A stretch of 43,799 bases of DNA from Candidatus Omnitrophota bacterium (GTDB lineage: Bacteria; Omnitrophota; Gorgyraeia; Zapsychrales; Zapsychraceae): NCBI GenBank assembly GCA_016214285.1, contig JACROV010000083.1:1-43799 (forward strand). Direction: 5' to 3'. Under the pieces are notes generated by a model. It was not told the DNA's origin. It ran no database searches and saw only the letters and a program-made list of their open reading frames with translations. Both the position numbers and the translations under genes were made by a program. How positions within the stretch are numbered: the first letter of the stretch is position 1; each line of letters starts with the position of its first letter. Shown here one piece after another: positions 10,201-16,200 of this stretch.

Positions 10201-13200
10201 ATGGAAGGCCAGAAATATCGGCCCCGCCGGCACTTACTTTTATTATCGGTCAGTATTCGCGGAGACGGCCTTATCTCCGGGAAAAGTCTCCTCGCCGGTG
10301 AAGAGGAAGAACAAAGATGATGTCTTGTCCCGGGAGGCCGTGGATGACTTGTTCCGCCTTTTAAAGGTTTTCAGGAGAAAAGGATTGTCGAGCAAACCGG
10401 CGATTGCCGCCATGCTGCTGGATTGGCGCAGGAAGGGCGGAAAGTTTTCCGATGAGAAATTTGATGTCATCCGGATCAAGAGAGGCCAAGAAATCGCCGC
10501 GGGGACATTGAATGCCTCCCTGGCGCATTATTTATCCTTCCGCCACAGGAGTGTTGATGCCCTTGTGGTGTTGCCGGACGGAAAACTGTTGGTGCAACGG
10601 CGCACCCATGACGCGTCTTCGGAGCCTTTGCATATGTCCATCCCCGGCGGGCACGTTAAGGCCGGCGCCGGTTATGCCGGGGCCATCGGGGAGGAGCTGA
10701 AAGAAGAGCTTAACTTAAGGACGAAAAAGCCGCATGGCAGGCTGGTTATTTTAAGGCATGAGGGCGCTTTCTTCTGGAACAGAAAAGGCAACAGAGAAGT
10801 AAGGACTTTCTATGTCTATTTTCCAACAATGCGCGAATCGCAGGTTATTGCCCAATACGGGAGATATTTGGAACGGAAAAAATCGCGCATGACGCGGGAG
10901 CAGTTCCAATCATGGCTGGAAGAGACGCGCAGGAACAGACCCGGATACGCGGAAGTCTGGGCCCAGTATGCCGTGGATATTCATGGGCTGACGGCCGCGC
11001 CTTCGCTGAAGATAAAAGATGTTTTTGCCGACGGCGCGAAGGAAGAGGAGGCGTATTTTACGAAGGATACGCTTGGCCCCGCCCTCAGGGATGCCGCCTT
11101 GATGAGGGAGATCGAAAAGGTTATCGATGAAAACACAAAGACCGGAGACGTTATCATGGCGCATCTGCAGTTATTGGCGGCCGGCAGTGAGGCGGAATAC
11201 CGGGCGGCGGAAAAAGTCCTGGATGAGGTTTTATCCCGCCACGGGAAGGCGGCCATAGCAGGGGCGGTTCGCGAACTCGGACGTTATCACAAAGGCCGTC
11301 TGCCGCCGCGCCTTAAAGAATGGCTGGATGGAAATGACGGGGGCGCGCAAGAGAACAGCGGCCTTCCCGCTGATGCCTCTTCTCCTCTGGCAGACTCTCT
11401 CCAAAGCCTGGCTTCAGGCTTAAAGCGCGCTTTTGTGATCTTTCTTGTGGCTGTTCTTCCGGCGTTTTTCTTCGCGCAGTCTTCTTCCGCGGCCCAGCCG
11501 CTGCCACTGCGATGGCAGTTGGTCTTTTCCCTGCCGTATGGCAGCCGCGGTCCTCCATGGTCTCTCCCGCCGCCCGCGCCCGCCGCAGGATTTTCTGTCT
11601 TCCCCGCCGGGATGTTGACGCCGTTTGGGACCGCGACGAAGTTTACACTGAGCGGAGTCGAAGTGCTCAAGACTGGCCGGGAATATCCGCGGTATGGCAT
11701 GTTCGGCATGACCGTAGAGAATGACTGGTTTGATGGTTACGATTTCAAAGGAGGGGACCGGTATTATACAAGCGGCCTTGGGCTGACGTGGGTTTCTCCC
11801 TGGAGCGATGCCCCGGAGGGCTCTCTCTTTTCCCATTTGACACAACTGCTGCGCCTGGAAGGTCCCGGGTATCGTTACTATACGGACTTTTCCATCCATC
11901 AGAGCATATATACCCCTGCTGACACAAATTCGAAGCAAGCCGCGGGAAATGATCATCCTTATGCCGGATTGCTTTATCTGGAACAGGCCTATCATGCCGC
12001 CGGGCCGCGGAGTGACTGGAAACATTCCCTGATTGCGGATTTAGGTCTTGCGGGGCCGTACGCCTTCGGCAGGGATGTCCAGAATGGATTTCATGGCCTG
12101 ATAGGGTATAGGTCCTACGGATGGGGTAATCAGATTCATAATGAGCCTATTCTGCTTTTGAGCTATGCCGGCGAACGGAGGATGTGGAAGCGGAGGTACG
12201 GGACATTCGGCGCGGATGTGTTCGCGCACGGCGGGGCTGGCGCGGGGAACTTCAGGACATATACAAACGCCGGCGCGGAACTCCAGTTCGGATGGAACCT
12301 CGGCGATAAATCCGCCAATTTCCTGAACCGCCCCGGCAGGGGAACTCTGGCCCCGCTGCCTTACGAGGAGGATGCCCGGCGGCGGAATCAGGTGTACTTC
12401 TTTGTCATCGCGGACGGGGAGCTTGTCTTCTATGACATCACGCTGGACGGCAATACGTTGAAAGACGGGGCGCGCGTTGAGAAAAATCCAGGCGTCGCCC
12501 GCGTGATTTACGGGATGGGGATAAACTTTAAGAAGAATCTTATATTCACAGAGGGCGTCAATCTCAAAGCGGCATTCGTGCGGGAGACGGAAAGGTTCAA
12601 ATACCAGAAGGGTCCCCATAGTTATGTTTCCTTAAAAGTGGAGATTCCCTTCCGTGCATCCAAGTCTTTTACCGCAGACGGCCTGATGGCCGCCCTGCGA
12701 AAACTTTTCAGTCCGTCCGGGAATGGCGAACCACCTTCGCAACATATCCCGGAACCGCCAAATCAGGAACAGTCCCCGGCGGCTTTCACACAAAAGCCTT
12801 CCGGCTCCTCGCCGGTTGTCCACGGCGTGCGCTATGTGTTCCGCGTCAAAAATGGAGAACGCGATCTTCATGTCGCCCTTGTGACGAACGAGGAGCTTAT
12901 CCCTGGCTACAAGGACGCCTACCGTCTCAACAACGTCGCGTTGTTTGGCATCACGCGACCTCGTCTTCTTCGGGAGGCGGTTTCCGGACGGATGGGGGAA
13001 AATGCGTTGCCTCGTCTTCTTTCTTCAGAAGGAGCGGCTTTCATCGGAGGCTTGGTGTACCAGTACCGGAATTTAAATCAGGAAAAGACAGGGCGTCTGG
13101 TTTTGTCTTTGTTGAACGAATATCATTACGATCTTCTTTATGCCTCCAGCCCCGCCTCTTCGCCGGTTTTGAAGCGGTATATCGGCTTTGTGAATCGGGT

Positions 13201-16200
13201 CTTGTCGGGGCTGAATTGGTTTCTTCACCCGTCATTTCCGCAAAGACAGGCAAGGTACGATGCTGTGTTTGAAAAGGTGCGCCGTTTTGCCCTTGAACGC
13301 AGGGAGATAACCGAGCGTGATATAATCGGCTGGCAGGAGGAGCTTTTAGACCCCGATGAGGTGCTTTGGAATATTATAAACGGCAGTATCGGCGATTCAC
13401 GTGAAGATTACGCCGGTTACCGCAAAAAAGTTTTTGGCGTTCCAGATAGAAGGCATCCGGCCCCGGAGGAGGTTCCCGCCGCGATGACACAATATGTAAG
13501 GCGGCTGAATAATCAAATGAAGCGTCTGGCCCGGAACACAGATTCGTCCGCGAGAAAACAGGAGGCGATTCACGCGGCGGCCAAGGCCCATTACCGTTTT
13601 ATTGATATTCATCCCTTTGCCGACGGCAACGGCCGCATGGCCCGCCTTCTGGCCAATTATGTTCTTCTGTTCTATGGAGCGGGCTCATTTACGTTAAGGA
13701 TGGAAGGGTATAGGAATTATCGTGAAATGGCCGTGTCCGTGGATTCTTTAACCTGGTGGATCGCCGCCAGTTTATTGCGGGAAAAGCGCGGAAGAAATGG
13801 GTCAGGGTTCCGCCCGCGGGGCTCCACCGCCGCGCGCGCCAAAATAATCCGGGACATCGCTGAATTTCTCCGGGGCAATCGCAACGGCCAGGCGATTGTT
13901 GTTATCGAGGGTGTCACGGGAAGCGGGAAAACACCGTTGGCCGCGGATCTTTTGAAGGCATTGCGGGCCGACGGGGAGATCCGCAAGAGACTCGCGCTTC
14001 TGGAAGGCGATGTCCTGGATAAACGGCGGATGAGCGTTTTCTTAAGGGGCCGTTATGACGAAGAGCTTAAAGACGCCGTTGGCAGGGCGCTGCGCCGGGG
14101 CCGGACGATGATCGTCCTTGAAGGCCGCAACAGCGCGATGGCGTTTAGGCGTATCCACCGCGATTTTCCGTCGCTGAAAGTTTTCGTCCATGAAATGCCC
14201 GGCGCGCCTTATGAGGTGGAGTCTTCCGTCCTGCCGGCGGGAGGCGGGGATCCTTCCAGCTCGCCCGTCGGGGTCCCGGCATGGGTCGGCGAAATAGATT
14301 CACGGTACCGGCTCACGCAGGCGTGGTATGCCCTTTATCTCCGCGGGACGCAGGGCCGCCTGCCGGTTTCCCCGGAAGGCCTTATCGAGGCCGCGGATAT
14401 AGGATGCGGCAGATTCTCCTATGCTCTTCCCATGAAGCTGGTTTTAGACAAACTTGGTTACGCCATTGTAGCCGTGAAAAAAACGTCATCGCCGCTTCGA
14501 TTTTCCTCCTCGCCGGTTATCGATCGGAAGGACGGGGTTGAAGAATCCGGCCAAGGCGCTGTTTCTCTTCGGGAGAGGATCGCCCAGCAGGACGGCCAGC
14601 GCGGTTTTGAGGAGTGGGCGTTCCTGGTGGTTGCCTTGGTCACATTCGGCGGGTTCGTATCATCGCTGATCTCTTGGTTAGTCCTGAAGAACGGCATCCT
14701 GGTGGAGCTTGGCTTGATCGCGAGCCTCGTGGGCGCGGTGGCATGGGGAGTAGCGATTATCGTAAGATGGGCTACGGTGTCAATTCCCGTTCACATCAGG
14801 AATTTCAGAGGGTTATATAAAACAATACGATTCCCTGGAAAATCCATCAAGAGGGCCGTATGGATTCTTAAAGGAGAGCAAGGAAGGATTTTGGATATCT
14901 GCGGGCAGGGATGGGCCGGAGATTTTGTGAATGGATTCAGGGAAACAGCCGCCGGTCTTCCTTACCGGATTAAATCAGGCGTTTCCTCGATGGTGAGGGG
15001 TGTTCGTTCACTAAAAGGAATGTTTAATGAGAACAGACAGCGGCGCGGATTCGGCGAGACGGTTTCTTTTGTCATCGGATTGTCCGCCATGTCGGCGTTT
15101 GGAGGGTTATTGGCGACGATCCTCTCCGGGGCCATGAAGAGCGGGACGCTGATGAGTCTGGCGCTGACCGTGGCTATTGTCGGCGCCGGGATATGGGTCG
15201 CGGCGGTTATCGTCAGGGCTGTGGTTCACGCGGTTCATGGCGTGATCGCGTATTCCAAGGGTTTCCGTAACAGAGCAGAAAAAGACACCGCGGCTTCCAA
15301 AGACAATCCCGCCTTTGTGCGTCTCGGCACCATTTTAAAACTGGGCGGAGTGTCTCTGGCGGTTGCCGCGGTGCCGCTTGTGCCGGCGGTGGTTTCTTTG
15401 GCAGGCGGCCTTTTATCGGGATTGGGCATGCTCGTCGGGAAGGATATTTTCAAGACAGTGCCCGTGTTCCTGGCAGCCTTGAGGAACCGCGAAGAGCTGG
15501 CCGCCGCAGCCGCAGAGGCGAAGACCATCCTCGGTGAGAGGTATGCGGACGCGGTCACGCGGGTGTCGGATAAAACCTTTGTGCCCTCGCTCATCCTGAT
15601 TGTGAGCGTCTACGCCGGGCTTGCCGCGGTCTTCGCCGCCGGCTATCTCGTTATCGCCGTCAAAGTCGGACTCTCGCGCGGCGCGCGTTCCCTCCTGCGC
15701 CGTCCGGAAATGAAGGAAAAATATCTAAAGGCCTTCGAGGCAGGGATTTTCAGTCCTTCCGCAAAAAGAGCTTCAGAGGAATCCGGCTCAAAGCCCATGG
15801 AGAAAGGAAAGCCCAGATCCTCCTCGCCGGTGCGTTTTGGGATGGTTGGTCCCGTGCGGTTCAACCGCCGGGTGTTTTTGAAATGGGCAGGGGCAGCCGT
15901 CGCGCTGGGATTATTATCGCCGCAGCATCTCTTGGCGCTTGGTCTTTCCAGGAAAGAACAGGAGGGAATTATCAGGGAGTTCCTTACCTTTGCGCGCGGA
16001 CATTTTATATCTGAGACCGCTCACGTCTGGAATCTTGAGAAAGAGATGGTGGCCGCTTTCGTGCTTGAGGAATGGCATAACACCCGGACAAGGGAAGGGA
16101 TTTTGCGCGGCTTATTGAAGAGAGTCACGACGTTTCTGACCGCCGAGGGGTTGTATCATGGCACCATCGGCATCGCCAGGATCCAGCCCAATATCCTTCT

